DNA of 64,000 nt from Melitaea cinxia (GCF_905220565.1 NC_059421.1:5475501-5539500); one strand, 5' to 3'; numbered from the stretch's first letter, positions 32,940-45,249 are shown. Program-made: numbers and translations. Notes: a model not told the origin generated them from the sequence alone.

Positions 32940-35100
32940 TAAATATGTGACAAAAATATATATGAAAATCTGATAACGAAATTAAGAATATTTTTATATA
33001 TGTGTTATTCGTTAAAATGATTACCACAATTATTTCAAACAAAGACATTTGAAAAGTGTATTCAGTTTAGCTCGTAATATTCGAGCCCTCAATATCGGCT
33101 CATTAATTATTATGTTTCCGAGAGAACCTTCAAAATAATCCGTCTTAACAACTAAATTATGAATCGAAAAAGCTAAACGTACGCTGGGAAGAGAGTAAAC
33201 GGTGAGTCTAACCCAAATGCAATCTATGGAGTAAAGAATTACATATGTTACATTACAAACGTCAAATGTACTGACATTAGGGATGTGAAATACCTAAATA
33301 ATCGAATCGATTATTGTCATAAGCGATTTTTTTTAAATAAGGCCATGCAATAAGGACCAGTTTTCAAATAATGATCAACAAAATCAGAACAACCAGTAAA
33401 AAGCTATGAGGTAGTTAATACACAAAAATTACTGTATACGTGTAGGCTTCCTTCTCTTTAAAAATTCTGTTAAAATTTGGTTTAAACGGTATTTTGACTT
33501 ACAGCCGTTTTCAATACTTTATCTGTTTCTGGTTTTGCCTACAAGCAATAAATTTCTGACATAATTTGTATGGAACTTACGTCAAAATTCTATTTCTTGT
33601 AAGCGAATTCAGAAATAGATAGAATTGAAAATGGATGGAAAGGTTTTTTGTTATTCCCAGTCATTATACAACAATATATCGCACAATTAAGCGTACGCTC
33701 TGCCTTACACTTGTCTGCTTTGAAACGCCCTTTATGAATAAAACATGACATATCTATTATAACTTATTTGTTATGTAACCATTTCTGATTTTTATCGCTT
33801 ATTAAATTGTAGTATAAGTTGTAATCAGCAACAAAAGTAAAAATTACCTTTTGTAGCGGTGTCTAAGAACGTATTTTTTTTAAATATTATAATTACCGAG
33901 ATTTTTTCCTCCAGCTTTTGTCCTCTCGACCAACACTAGGGTTCATTAGGTTAAGTAATTTGTTGTAATATTTAATAAAGTCGATGAAATAATACATAGG
34001 TAATGTCCCCAAGAAACTAAGGATTAGTGAAAAATTAAAATTTAAAAAAATATTGATTATATATGGGTACATTATCCAAGTTTATAACGTACCTAACGTT
34101 AATATTATAGCAATTTTGAACTTGTTAGCTGCCATGACTCTTTCATTTTTTTTTGAAGTGAAGTTTCTTTTTTGGCTCGTTAAGCGTGTGTAAGCATCTT
34201 TTATAGATGATTACATAAAGGTCGAAATAAATATTTTCATTTTGATAAAAATATTTAAAGTTTCAGTTTAATATTTTCATTTAAATACAAACATTTTAAT
34301 TTCATTTCACCTTAGAAAAATACAAAGAATTTAAACATTGAAAGAGATACTTAATTGCTTACTATTGACTTTTTTACTGCGTCAGTAACATAATAGATAT
34401 TCTTAACAATATATATATAGAAGTACTGACGAAAATAATGAACTAAGACTGCCTGTTTGAATATTTATTGAAATAAATAAAGAAAAAAGGTCAAATATTG
34501 CCAATAACAAATCTTAACAACATGACCAAAGAATCATGATAGTATAAGATCCGAACTAAACAAAATCTTCACATATCGGCTTAGTGGATTAACATTAAAT
34601 ATTATCTTCTTTAATATGTTAATAATAATTCATGAAAAGGTTAGCAGGAAAATTCTTGGCTAGTCTATATTATAGTATGCAACTACCATTCAAATTAGAT
34701 TTCTAGCTGGCCACCCTATGTTATCGTAATACAATGAAACAATACTCATTTTGATGTAAGATTTATCTATTAAGCAAGTGGATGAAAATAACCAGCACAA
34801 TATACATGTTAATACCTGCCTGCCTGCCTATTGATGGGCTGTAGCCCAACCTTTGCATTTTTTACAGGCTTTATACTATCGATAGGTATTTATTTTATTT
34901 TTAAACTTGTTGGTGCATATTTAAAAAAAAAATTCATTTTTTTATTAAATATAGCCTAGCCAAAATTTTTAGTCAAAGATATCGTGATTAGTTTTCTAAT
35001 GTACTAAAATAAATATAAATGTATATATATTTGGTTTTCATCCCGTTTTCTTTTATTTTAAGTCTGTACACCCTTTCCTCTTTTTTCACACTATCTCCTC
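32940..35100. other. No gene seen
   Basis: A long AT-rich stretch without useful frames. 33360-33430 may hold a short worn AACCGACTTC-family piece. Confidence 0.45.
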
Positions 35101-35104
35101 CAAG

Positions 35105-35215
35105 CTGCAAGTTGTCTAGAAGAGATCGCATTTCTTTTTGTGAATTGTTTGATAAATTGTAACTTTTTTTTATGAGTACAATAAAGAGTAAGTTATTTTT
35201 TTGTTATTATTATTA
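35105..35215 (+). mobile_element. LINE 3' tail, worn
   Basis: AGTTGTCTAGAAGAGATCGC then GAGTACAATAAAGAGTAAG and a (TTA)n run. The right half of the stem-loop is lost. Confidence 0.5.
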
Positions 35216-35589
35216 TAAAATAATTTGTTTCTAGTTTAGATCTCCTACTATTATATAAATGTCAAAGATAATTTTTTATACTGACCATATATCGAAAACG
35301 TGTTGAAATAGTAATTGTTATGACGTTTGAATCATAGACTCACAAAGAAATTAAGCGTTTATATCAATGAATAAGACATTAACTAACGAAGTTTTTATAT
35401 ATGCTATATGTTGTATGATGTATTGTGCCATATTATATTTCATAAAAAGGTGAATTGCGCGAAATTTCGCTTTCGTAAGATACGAGTTTGACAATCATTA
35501 AGGAAGTTATGTACTCGCTCTGCTAAGGAAATAATAACTTGCTTTTAATATTTGGAATACGATTTTATAAAGTTAGATCACAGTTTACA

Positions 35590-35770
35590 GTTTATCTACG
35601 TAGCTAGAAATTTCGAGCCAGTCCAACTAAAGTACAAAGGCAAGCACCTCAACTTTAAAGAAGACCTCAGCTAAATAATGTTCCAAAATAGTGTTATGTT
35701 CCTATGGTAAGTAAGGCAACATGAGTTCTTTGGCAGAATTAACAACGCGCTTGCAATGCTCTGATTTTGG
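35590..35770 (+). mobile_element. SINE-C, partial
   Basis: GCCAGTCCAACTAAAG, AAGAAGACCTCAGCTAAATA, GTGTTATGTTCCTATGGTAA, AACGCGCTTGCAATGCTC. Confidence 0.65.
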
Positions 35771-35794
35771 AGTATTTCCTTGACTATGGTATAC

Positions 35795-35975
35795 GCTTCT
35801 AAGTTATTCAAAATCAAAATCAAAAACAACTTGATTCAAATCGGCTTAAAAACAAATTTGATTCGTCATTTTACGAATAAAAAACTTAAAGTGATTGTTA
35901 TATTTAAAAGTAAAGCTACCGCCAATTTGGAACTTCATTATTCACTATATCCGCTATCATACGGAATTTAAACAT
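35795..35975 (-). mobile_element. Family E repeat
   Basis: TCAAAATCAAAATCAAAAAC at the left, then GATTCGTCATTTTACGAAT and AAGTAAAGCTACCGCCAATT. The left repeat of TCAAAA looks like the reverse of a LINE tail. Confidence 0.5.
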
Positions 35976-35979
35976 GCTT

Positions 35980-36670
35980 GTACCCTAGTGACACAAAAAA
36001 ATATATTTATTAAAGTGTGAATGTAGAAAATTACAGTTGAAAAAAATGTAAAACGCAATTATTACAAATTTAAACAATTATCTAGTTTCATTTATACAAA
36101 TTAAACCGCGTTGCTTTAATATAATCTGAATATAAGATTTTTCGTTCTGCTTCGTTCGCAATTCCGGAAGCTGGGGTTTAGTTAGACGCGTTGAGGTTAT
36201 TCCGTTCTTATTCGAATAAAAATTATCACGTTTGCAGCGTTTTATCAGTTTTTTCTCCCTTTTTTTAAAGAAAAATAAAATTATATGTAAATTAAAACGA
36301 ATTATCAAATTGCATTTTTGTACCAGGTTGTTCAAAACAAGGATAGATGTATCGATATATTGTTAAATTCCTTGTAATCATACCTTCGAAAACAAAAGGA
36401 GAATTGGATAGCCAAGAGGCGCTATTTAAGATATTTAATACCGGTATCTAAGATTCAGGGAGGAACTGTTTTTGCGATATATTTTTAAGTGCAATATTTT
36501 TATTTATTCGTTTTTATTTTTAGGGTGCTCTTTAGTCTTAACGGCTAAGTGTAAAGCTAACTTGATCTTATCTTTACAATAACTCTACACAGAGAATGAC
36601 ACAACAAAAAAATACGCATAAGCAGCTTCATATCAATAATTTTGATCATATAACTTTTCCTTGTCATTAG
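35980..36670. other. No gene seen
   Basis: An 85-codon minus frame (36078-36335) is lysine-rich and unrecognised. Confidence 0.4.
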
Positions 36671-36684
36671 CATCTTAAGTATAA

Positions 36685-36942
36685 AACTAAGGTAGGGCAC
36701 AAAATATGGAGCAGCCCGACTAGGGTAGTAACTCGACCTTACAGAAGATCATAGCTAAATAATGCTGTTTTCAAGCAGTGTTATGTTCCTGTTGGTGAGT
36801 AAGGTGACCAGAGCTCCTGGGGAGAGTTGAGGATAAGTTCGGCAACACATTTGCGATGCTTCTGGTGTTGCAGGCGTCTATAAGCTACGGTAATTGCTTA
36901 CCATCAGGTGAGCCGTCCGCTTGCTTGCCGACCTAGTTTCAT
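36685..36942 (+). mobile_element. SINE-C reference copy
   Basis: About 255 bp: GGTAGGGCACAAAATATGGA, GCAGCCCGACTAGGGTAG, GACCTTACAGAAGATCATAG, TTCAAGCAGTGTTATGTTCC, GGTGAGTAAGGTGACCAGAG, GGCAACACATTTGCGATGC, TATAAGCTACGGTAATTGC, CATCAGGTGAGCCGTCC, GCTTGCCGACCTAG. This gene-free repeat has at least 14 copies or pieces here. No clear box A/B was seen, so SINE is a provisional label. Confidence 0.8.
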
Positions 36943-37014
36943 AAAAAAAATAATCGAAAAACATCCGCCAACCGTTCCATTAAACTAAAAGAACTTTGAT
37001 AAATTAATTATTGT

Positions 37015-37181
37015 GAGCCGTTCCCCACGGTTTCGCACGCATTAATTTGAGGAAAAAATAGCCTATATCCTTCTTTGATAAATGGGCTATAAAACACAAA
37101 ACGATTTTTCCAATTCGAACCAGTAGGTCCTGAAATTCGTTCGTTTAAACAAACAAACTTTTCAGATTATAATAATATAGA
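37015..37181 (-). mobile_element. Short Helitron, 3' end worn
   Basis: The minus 5' end TCTATATTATTATAATCTGA (at 37181, before T) is followed by GTTTGTTTGTTTAAACGAAC. The rest runs to CACGGTTTCGCACGC at about 37045. Confidence 0.6.
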
Positions 37182-37189
37182 TTCCATTT

Positions 37190-37900
37190 TTAATTTTTGA
37201 ATATTTAAATAAAAAAGCAAAAAATAAAAAAAAATACAATTAAATCAACATTTCGCAATTTATGTTTTTTATCTTTTAAGCACGAAATACACCGGTTTGA
37301 ATAAATTAATTTTAACTCCACGTTAATTGAGGCTCCTGTGATCCTGGTGTCTCATTATTTATTCTTAAAATGACCTCTTTAGCCCGACATCGTTCGGGTT
37401 AATTCGGGTTTTGCATCTATGAAAATTCGTGCTTCGAAAATTAAGCTGTCGACAGAAAAGTGACAACTCTTTATCAAAGGATCTTTACGTTTGGGAGTAT
37501 CTCGTGCCTTTTTTAATTCGTATTTCGTAGGTCTCATTAACCCTTTCGGTTTTGGAGGGCTGTTTTAGTAGCTGTTGCTCGGTTTGATAAAGGCACTTTT
37601 GGAGGATGGTGATTAAAAAATAAATTTATAATTAGTAAGATACACATTTCGTTTATTAAGTTTGGCAACTGTATTAGGAAATATCTTTTGACACATTCAC
37701 ATAACCATTTTCTCATATATAAACTTAGATTTCTCTTCTTACACTTAAAAATAAAATTAAGGTTTAATCAAAAGCCGAGCTAAGAATTTTGATTTCTGTA
37801 ACTAAAAAAAACCTAAGTATTTTACACCCTCTTAGTACTACAAAACTCTTTTCGCGAACTCTCGTCTTATTAAGTGTTTCAATTAAAACTGAACGTTATC
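37190..37900. other. No gene seen
   Basis: AT-rich; no family recognised. Confidence 0.5.
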
Positions 37901-37904
37901 GCTT

Positions 37905-38048
37905 GTTTTTCGCGCACATGGTATGCATTTGAATTGGCCATACACATGTATGCCGTGATCTGGGCGTTCGTGCTTGTGTATTGTGTGTTTTTCCGATTCC
38001 CCGACACAGAAAAAAATCCTAGTGATGGTCGTGTAGTGTGAGGCGTTT
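37905..38048 (+). mobile_element. SINE-A relative, 5'-truncated
   Basis: CATTTGAATTGGCCATACAC, TGCCGTGATCTGGGCGTTCG, GTGTATTGTGTGTTTTTCCG. Same family as 32148-32378. Confidence 0.6.
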
Positions 38049-38049
38049 A

Positions 38050-38765
38050 TTTATTTATTTATTATCCTAAATTGTCTACCTAAAACGATGATCTTGAAGT
38101 AAATGAAAGCGCACTAGCTTCTGTAAATCTTTTTGATGCTTACGATTCTTCCACGTGCTGAAGAGAACTCATTTAAGTCTATCTATATATATTCTACAAA
38201 ATTTTAAAGAAGTTGAGATGAACAATATATAATAGACAGTAGAATATTTTAAGCTCTGTTACCGTCATTTTGCCGCAAATAAGATTTTATTGTTTTTCTT
38301 AGTAAATAGAAGGTCTACGCGGTGTTATTAGGCGTGTTAAATTTCAGCAGTCTTCGAGACTGTTTATATTTACAGATGAATTGCAATAATTTTATCTTTT
38401 GGTGATGTTTGGTGTCTTCTATTACAAATAATATAACAAGTAATGAACCAAGTTATTATAAATACAAATACATCTATAATAAATGATATTTAATTTTGAA
38501 GACAATATATTCAACTTATTAATGAAATTCTGAAACATCATAGCACACAGCTGACCAAAGCTTTCCCTATCTATTTGGAAAGGTTTGGAAGTCCATCATA
38601 TTATTCTACTGCGAGTTAGTAACTACTTTCCTTCATTTTTATCTTCAAGTTACAGTGGAAAATTTCACAAGGATGTCAAAAACAAATATTTGTTTGTGGA
38701 ATTATTTCATCACTATACTAAAACAGTCGATTACAATATTAATGTCGATTAGCATCTAAAAACAA
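38050..38765. other. No gene seen
   Basis: AT-rich, TTTA repeats at its start. Confidence 0.5.
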
Positions 38766-38767
38766 AA

Positions 38768-39081
38768 TCTATACAAATAAATAAAATTGGAGTGTCTTTT
38801 TGTAATATTAAAATAACCGTTTTTTACTAAATGTATACGGTACATATACTAAACAAAATTTTTTTACAATTTTTTCCGTCTGACTGTCTGTCTGTTTATT
38901 CCGGCTAATCTCTGAAACGGCTGTAACAATTTTGACGGGACTTTCACTGGCAGATAGTTGATGTAATAAGAAGTAACTTAGGCTAAATATATTCTAGAAA
39001 TTTATTTATTTAATATATCCGCGAACTAAACAATAACTTTTCGGTTAAATTTCATGTGGATGAAGTCGTTGGCACAGCTAG
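38768..39081 (+). mobile_element. Short Helitron (314 bp), complete
   Basis: Sister of 16635-16954: TCTATACAAATAAATAAAA after A, GACTGTCTGTCTG, GATGTAATAAGAAGTAAC, ending TTGGCACAGCTAG before T. The terminal hairpin is degraded. Confidence 0.85.
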
Positions 39082-39089
39082 TTTGATAA

Positions 39090-39800
39090 TAAATGTTTGA
39101 AACAGAATTAGAGCCTTAAATAATAATAGCTTACCTAAAGACTATTAACACTTTATTAAGATTGAATTAAAACGTCATAAATAACAATAAAATTGAAACC
39201 CAATAAATAACATAAAACTGGTAATAGATTCCAAATAGTCCACGATAAAAGCGTGCGAGTAAATGTTTTCGGGATAAAGCGTGAACCTCGCGTGCTAGGA
39301 GACGATTACGATCGGCTTAACGTGGCCCAAGATAAGATTAGGGCTCTGTGAAATTTCGCAAGTTTAACGTAATAATGTGTTCAATTAAAGCCCTTTTTGA
39401 TAACCTTTGGACCCTGAAATTGATGTTCACGTTCGGGCATTTGGGTGCCGGAATGTTTGGACGGTTCGGAGGGGGTGTTGGATGTTGGGATATTGGATTA
39501 TTGGACGCTTGACTATTGTATGACATTTTTTTATTCAAATTGATTTTTTTTATATAAGTGTAAAGTTTGGTCAGGTGTTTACACCTTGGTAACACTATGA
39601 TTACTCGCCTTCTTAATTATTTTGTTACCCATTGTTACTTCACTTTGGGTTAGACTGGCTACTTTGGTCATTTAAATTCACCAATGAATCGTTTGCTATC
39701 TGATTATATGTTGTAAAAATACATCAGCTTTTAGCAATCAGCTGAATAAATTCGTATGGGACTTATGAGTGCTTTTTTTATTTTAAATATAAATAATTAA
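39090..39800. other. Mostly empty; one proline-rich frame
   Basis: Minus strand 39526-39338 reads 62 codons plus stop from an ATG (MSYNSQASNNPISQHPTPPP at the front, then a basic stretch). The local GC is raised. Not recognised. It could be chance or an exon piece. Confidence 0.2.
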
Positions 39801-39804
39801 ATAT

Positions 39805-39957
39805 AGTATAACATATACATTACCCACTGTTATCTGTTCCTACGGTAAGCAACTTAAACTTAATGATCGTGCTTATAGGTAACAGCCGATTGATATGCAG
39901 CAACCATCGGAACAAAAAGCAAGGCCACTACAAGCTGCACCAACGGGCTAGTCAGTT
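39805..39957 (-). mobile_element. SINE-B with internal deletion
   Basis: Both ends are present (ATCTGTTCCTACGGTAAGCA left, GCACCAACGGGCTAGTCA right), but the A/T-rich linker and box B part are missing between about 39890 and 39905. Confidence 0.7.
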
Positions 39958-39959
39958 TA

Positions 39960-41080
39960 CTTGTGATATTATGGATTTGAGATTAGTAGAACTATTATGG
40001 TAACTCAAAAATTTCAACTAATCTCCAATACAATCTAATTATCTCTCGAATGTAATAAAATTATATCAAATAATATAATATAATTTAGTGACCAAGTTTT
40101 GAAACAGCAAGAGCTCACTATAGCGCTGTTCAACCGCTAAGTCTTTAGCGCTAAATTACCTGTAAGTTTATTTCTTGGCGTTACACTATTAATTATGTAT
40201 CAAATTACTGTATAAATAATAACACAAATTAATATTTATGTATATATTGAAGTCACAACAAACAAAAAAAAAGTTCATACAATTTAAACCAATTATTAGG
40301 ATTAAGTCAAAAATACTTGTCTGCTCTCGATTAAATTTAATAGGCACCACACATCACCATCATCTTTCGATTAACAAAATAATCATCAAAATCAGTAGAC
40401 CCAGTAAAAAGTGAAATAAAACAGAAAAAAAAATTCAGTCGAATTGAAAACCTCCTCCTGTTTAAGCGTCCCGTCGCGTCATATAGCAAAGTTTTACGCA
40501 AGAACCTGTAATAAATTAATTTATAATAGATGGAACAGGACATGCTGACACACTGCAAGCATCATTCGCACTGTTTCCAAGGATCTATCAATAGTATCGC
40601 TGTCATACCTTAATCACGTCGCAATGTCGCCGTTCCGTGTATTCGCTTGACACTGCAACTTGTCACAACACATCACCGTTATTATATTGACGACGATGGG
40701 TTGGCGCAAAGGTTATATTAAGTGGCCATTGTGCTAGCTATTGTTAATTAAATTCTGCTAATATTTCTATTGTTCATATAAAGCCTATGTTTCTATTTTA
40801 AATAGTTTCAGTTCCATGAAATATGCTATGCGACATGAAAAAAATGTGATTAATAATTTAAAATGTTGGCAGATGGGTTGGCATGGCAGGCTGTAAGACG
40901 TAACTGCGTTTGCCATGACGCGGTCTTCACTTCAGGAAACAGGACTTGTTTGTCACCATAGCGTTATAACAAAAGTGCGATCAATATGCTTTAAAACATA
41001 CGTAATTTACGAAGTAGGCAAGCTAAGGCAAATAGCTTTTTTATTTGCATTTGCATCCCACACTTTGTTCCTAATAATCT
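39960..41080. other. Mostly unexplained; one worn AACCGACTTC-family piece
   Basis: At 40320-40470 the minus strand has GGAGGAGGTTTTCAATTCGA and TTTTTACTGGGTCTACTGAT, matching the TIR element family. The rest shows no gene. Confidence 0.45.
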
Positions 41081-41084
41081 CCTT

Positions 41085-41262
41085 TTACCTGGGGTTGTTT
41101 GGAAGAGATTGCTTAGAGCAATAAGACCGCCTTTGCATGCTGTCTTTGTAACTACTTTTTGTTTATTTTTATTTCTCTACTGCTGTTTTTTTTCCTTTTT
41201 TACTACGTAAAAGTGTTTGACTATATTTATGCAAGAAGTAATAAATAAATAAATATATATAT
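41085..41262 (+). mobile_element. LINE 3' tail with compensated stem-loop (family reference)
   Basis: GGTTGTTTGGAAGAGATTGCT-TAG-AGCAATAAGACCGCC in order, then an A/T-rich stretch ending in TAATAAATAAATAAAT. Across the window this 3' end recurs seven times with a short hairpin whose arms are ATCGCT/AGCGAT elsewhere and ATTGCT/AGCAAT here. Several copies keep AATAAA. Probably a jockey/CR1-like non-LTR retrotransposon; the coding part is absent. Confidence 0.65.
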
Positions 41263-41574
41263 TTTTTTCATTTTCATTTCATGATCGCAAACTTTTCATA
41301 CTAAAAAAGTTCCGGTAAAAGATAAAAGTCATTATTCAGTAATTCGATTTAAAGATCTAAAGGAGTTTCTGATTCTGTTCATTTCTAAAGAAAAGGGTCA
41401 AAAAGAATTTCTAAGTTACTAAATATAAGCCAGAATTCGCGAATCACTAAACAACAGTTAAATGAGTCTAAATAAATTTTAAAGATCCACATAGTCCTTA
41501 TAACTCATTAAACGTACTTACTTGTATGACTGGAACAAGATCGTTTAAAAATATTACTTTATTTTCATAAAATA

Positions 41575-41870
41575 TCGTTTGGTTATTTATTTATTTATCT
41601 ATTCATATTTGTTAGAAGTGCATATAATACATATATATGTGATTCTTAGTTATTAAAAGTAAGGCCACCATTACACATTTTTAAAGTAACAACCGATTCA
41701 GAATTTAGATTCTGCAGAGAAGAATCAATAAGAAGCTCCGCAGTTACTCTTTTGAAAAATAAATATATAAACTGTGTTATGGTACAAAATTAGTAACATG
41801 TTGCATAAAATACAGCGCCACTAAGTTCACGCATCTTTATCAATTACATAATCCTGCACCGATACCGATA
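41575..41870 (-). mobile_element. Family E repeat
   Basis: TTAGATTCTGCAGAGAAGAA, CTCCGCAGTTACTCTTTTG, AACATGTTGCATAAAATACA, CACTAAGTTCACGCATC, closely matching 57040-57200. Confidence 0.6.
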
Positions 41871-42111
41871 CGCTTTATTTTTAATAAAAACTTTATATTA
41901 ATGTTGAAACAATTGCAAAATTGTTTGTGGAATTTTATTATACACACGAATACCATAACCTACGAGAAAGAAAGGAGACGATAAGAGAAAAGATAGGAGA
42001 CGTTTACTTTGCGCAGTCGGAAACTTGAAGTTACAGTTATGTTATTCCTTCTAGTGTTTATACTGTAATTATTATTATTTATATCAAAACAATCAATATT
42101 CTTTTTTTTTA

Positions 42112-42332
42112 CGCTTCAGCCTGTAATATCCCACTACTGGGCATAGGCCTCTTTCTCCATGTAGGAGAAGAATCAGAGCTTAATCCACCACGCTGCTTCA
42201 ATGCGGGTTGGCGGATATATTCCCTACTATGAGTAACGATCGCTATCAGGTGTACATGATAACAACCGGGAGCGACGGCTTAACGTGCTCTCCGAGGCAC
42301 GTTTGGTGAGGCCCACAAGGACTGCACAAATA
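42112..42332 (-). mobile_element. SINE-A, truncated at the head
   Basis: From CGCTTCAGCCTGTAATATCC to GCACGTTTGGTGAGGCCCAC. The tRNA head is absent, and the junction at about 42330 is with the LINE coding remnant. Confidence 0.85.
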
Positions 42333-42602
42333 TTTCTTTTTGAAATTCTTTTGAATATACATAATATTGTTATAAATATATTACAACGCAATTGTTAATA
42401 TGTCTACCTTATGAAAAACATCCTGTAGGAAGATTCGAGCCTCAAGAACGTAAATGCCGTCAGTCTCATTATTTGTAGCATTACTCCAAAGTAACAGACT
42501 GTAGGACATAAGAATATGAAAATAGCTAAAATATATTAAACGTGCAGTAGCAATGTCGGTTAGTCGTCGTACTTTTGTTACTGCGAATGCTAAGTCTACC
42601 AT
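42333..42602 (-). pseudogene. Non-LTR retrotransposon (jockey-type) C-terminal remnant
   Basis: Reads TDIATARLIYFSYFHILMSY then SLLLWSNATN, and later KVDILTIAL-stop-YIYNNIMYIQ. This resembles the region after the reverse transcriptase in jockey-type LINEs as I know it (ARLxYYSYFHSxMSYGxxLWGNA, ILTVxSQYIYxxIMY). A TAA interrupts it where relatives have S or Q. No catalytic motifs remain. Confidence 0.7.
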
Positions 42603-42609
42603 TCAAGAA

Positions 42610-43355
42610 TGACAAATGGGAATTCCACCATTCTTCTCCTAGCTCATCCTGCGTGGATAACACGACTTAAATATATATTATATACATTTATTAAATAGGT
42701 CATATTTTATATAACAGTTGCTTTAAAGATTTCCCGTTAAAAGCATTAGAACAAAAATGTAAATATATCCTCACATCTTCAAATTACATCAAAATACTCA
42801 TTCACTAAAACAAATATAGTACAACATTTTTTATTCATACGCTTAACGGAAGTACATCTGAGTGAGATCGCGTACAATTATAGAAATTACCCAATGTATT
42901 GTTTATTCGGTCGTTATTTTACGAAAATCGTACGACATCCGAACGGATAAACAGCTGAAAAATGGCTCTGTCAGTCCGACTGTGAGATATTAGCAGCTAT
43001 CCTGCGATGCAGTGAACGTACACCCATTTTCATCCTGCTTTTATTCGTATTCACTGCAAAATTTATTGCAAATTGTAAATTGCAGTAATCTATAACCATA
43101 AAAATCTTAACATAAGACAAAGTATTGTTGTATTTTATGTTAAAATGATTGTAATGTTAAATTCAGTGCAAGAATTTAATAGTGTGATAGATTCTTTTTG
43201 ATAACCATAAGTTTCAAGAGTTACGAGACTAATTAGAGATATTTTTGCATTAGTAAGTTTCTGTGTATTTTTAAGCCTACTAAATGCCTCATTACAACGA
43301 CTTATCACAGACAGACAGTAATATTACTTTAAAAACTGGTAACTACATTTATATC
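42610..43355. other. No gene seen
   Basis: AT-rich. A somewhat GC-richer patch (42850-43030) is unexplained. Confidence 0.45.
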
Positions 43356-43358
43356 ACA

Positions 43359-43547
43359 CTAGCTGACCCTGCAAACGTTGTTTTGTCATATATGTTATTA
43401 ATACCCCTTAATCCCCCCCCCCTCGTTATAACTTAGCTGTACGAAAAATAGATGTTGGCCGACACACCAAATTTCATAAAAATCAGTCCAGCCGTTTCGG
43501 AGGAGTATTTTAACTAACATTGTGACACGAGAATTTTATATATAAGA
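43359..43547 (-). mobile_element. Short Helitron (189 bp), complete
   Basis: Minus: TCTTATATATAAAATTCTCG at 43547 to CGTTTGCAGGGTCAGCTAG at 43359, with A and T flanks. Uninterrupted reference for the nested copy at 969-1517. Confidence 0.85.
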
Positions 43548-43721
43548 TTTTTACTGAATTTTTTGGTTCAATCAAAATAAAATATAGCCTATGTCACTCC
43601 TGAATAGTGTAACTTCCTGTTGGTGAAAGAATTTTCGTAATCGGTTCAGTATTTGCGCAGATTACCCCTTACAAACAAACAAAGTTAGAAACTTTACCTC
43701 TTTATACTATTATAGTATAGA
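43548..43721 (-). mobile_element. Helitron 5' part, abutted by another Helitron
   Basis: Minus 5' end TCTATACTATAATAGTATAA at 43721, then AGAGGTAAAGTTTC. Same family as 4612-5084. The 3' side is replaced at 43547 by the smaller Helitron. Confidence 0.65.
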
Positions 43722-43729
43722 TAAACATA

Positions 43730-44620
43730 TAAACAAATCGTGGTTAAAATCGGTAGGAAATTATACATATTTAGCCTAGTTACTTTACAAAACTATTGAA
43801 CTTGTATATTGCTTTGATTTTTTCGTTTATGAACACACGGAGTACTCTTTCTAAAAGAACAAATATGACATTTATTAATTAAACATAAGTTGAGTAAAAC
43901 AACGAGAAAGGTCGAACATAACCAAAGACACAAATCAAAACAAACCCCGAACACATCCAATAACGACAAATAACGATTAAAGTTCCAAAAAAAAAAATCT
44001 CGTTAACCAAAAAATAATAGCCAATTAGACGCGGCAATAACTTTTTCCAACATCTTACATAGTAATAAATAGTTCCCTTGTAATCCAGCGACGTTAATGT
44101 TACAGGAAATTAGCTCAGCCAAATGTATCGTAGCGGGTGAATTTGGCTTATTCCGACGGTAATAAATACTTTAATAGTTTAATGTTTGTTGTAAAACGTA
44201 AGTGCGGCTAATTAAATGTGTATAACATTAAAGCGCATTCAGCTCTCTTGGTAATATTTCTAGGATTACCGTGGCTATAAAATAAACGAGAGAATTATTA
44301 AGATCGTTATAGTTCAGAATTAAGATATTCTCTACTATGTTAGTGTTTTGAAAAGGTAACAAATGATCATTTTAAAACATTCGAGCTATAAAGAATCTAT
44401 CACTGGCTTAAAAGAAAGATTATGTTGATAAAAAATTGAGGATTATACGGGTAATAAATAGTCCGCATGAAACCTAATATCAATGAACCCACATATTTTA
44501 ATGTTACCTAATTATAAGCGTAAACTTTTGGCTTAAAAAACTTTTCAATATATATTTTTTAATATTTTTTCGGGATAACGATTAGCAATTCAATCATAGA
44601 CAAACGATTTTATAATATCA
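43730..44620. other. No gene seen
   Basis: AT-rich, no family recognised. Confidence 0.5.
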
Positions 44621-44624
44621 TCAT

Positions 44625-44777
44625 CATCATCCATCATGATCATTTCAGCCTATCACAGTCCACTTCTGGACATAGGCCTCCACAAGTTCGTGCCAAAAAA
44701 TGGCGTAAACTCATGTGTTTTGCACATAGTCACCACTCTGGGCATGCGGGTTGGTGACCCCAGAGCTGGCTTTGTTT
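44625..44777 (-). mobile_element. RTE-tailed non-autonomous element, truncated
   Basis: CAGTCCACTTCTGGACATAG, ACTCATGTGTTTTGCACATA, CACTCTGGGCATGCGGGTTG, ending at GAGCTGGCTTTGTTTAG. An ATCATCATC run precedes it. Confidence 0.75.
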
Positions 44778-45108
44778 AGAATATGAATGTTTAGAATATG
44801 ATAGGTCTTAATTTAGCTATATTACTTTTAATAAAAATTGAAAAATGACTAACAAGGCATGATGGCAGGATTACGGCAATTGGCTCTAGCTTAGCATAAA
44901 TTTCAATTACCGTGAATCGTGGATGGATGGACAAAATACTAAATATCCCTTGTGATATTTTTGGTGAATGAAACAATAAAGTGAAAACTCTTACGTAAAA
45001 AAAATATACCTCAACTTAGCAAGGGCTGTTTTTTCTAACAAAAAAATTTGCTCCAACTTAACTTGCAACACTGTCTCATTGCGGATCGAGGTGTAATTTC
45101 CGAGACAA

Positions 45109-45111
<3 letters not shown>

Positions 45112-45140
<29 letters not shown>

Positions 45141-45245
45141 ACAATTAGGTCAGCAACAAGCGCTCGGCTCACTTGATGGTAAGAGATTACCGTAGCTTAT
45201 AAACTCTGGTCACCTTACTCACCACAACACTGGTTGAAAATAGTA
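45112..45245 (-). mobile_element. TA microsatellite plus SINE-C with internal deletion
   Basis: (TA)n at 45112-45138, then AGGTCAGCAACAAGCGCTCG, TGATGGTAAGAGATTACCG, AACTCTGGTCACCTTACTC, the SINE-C complement with its middle removed. Confidence 0.6.
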
Positions 45246-45249
45246 AGTT

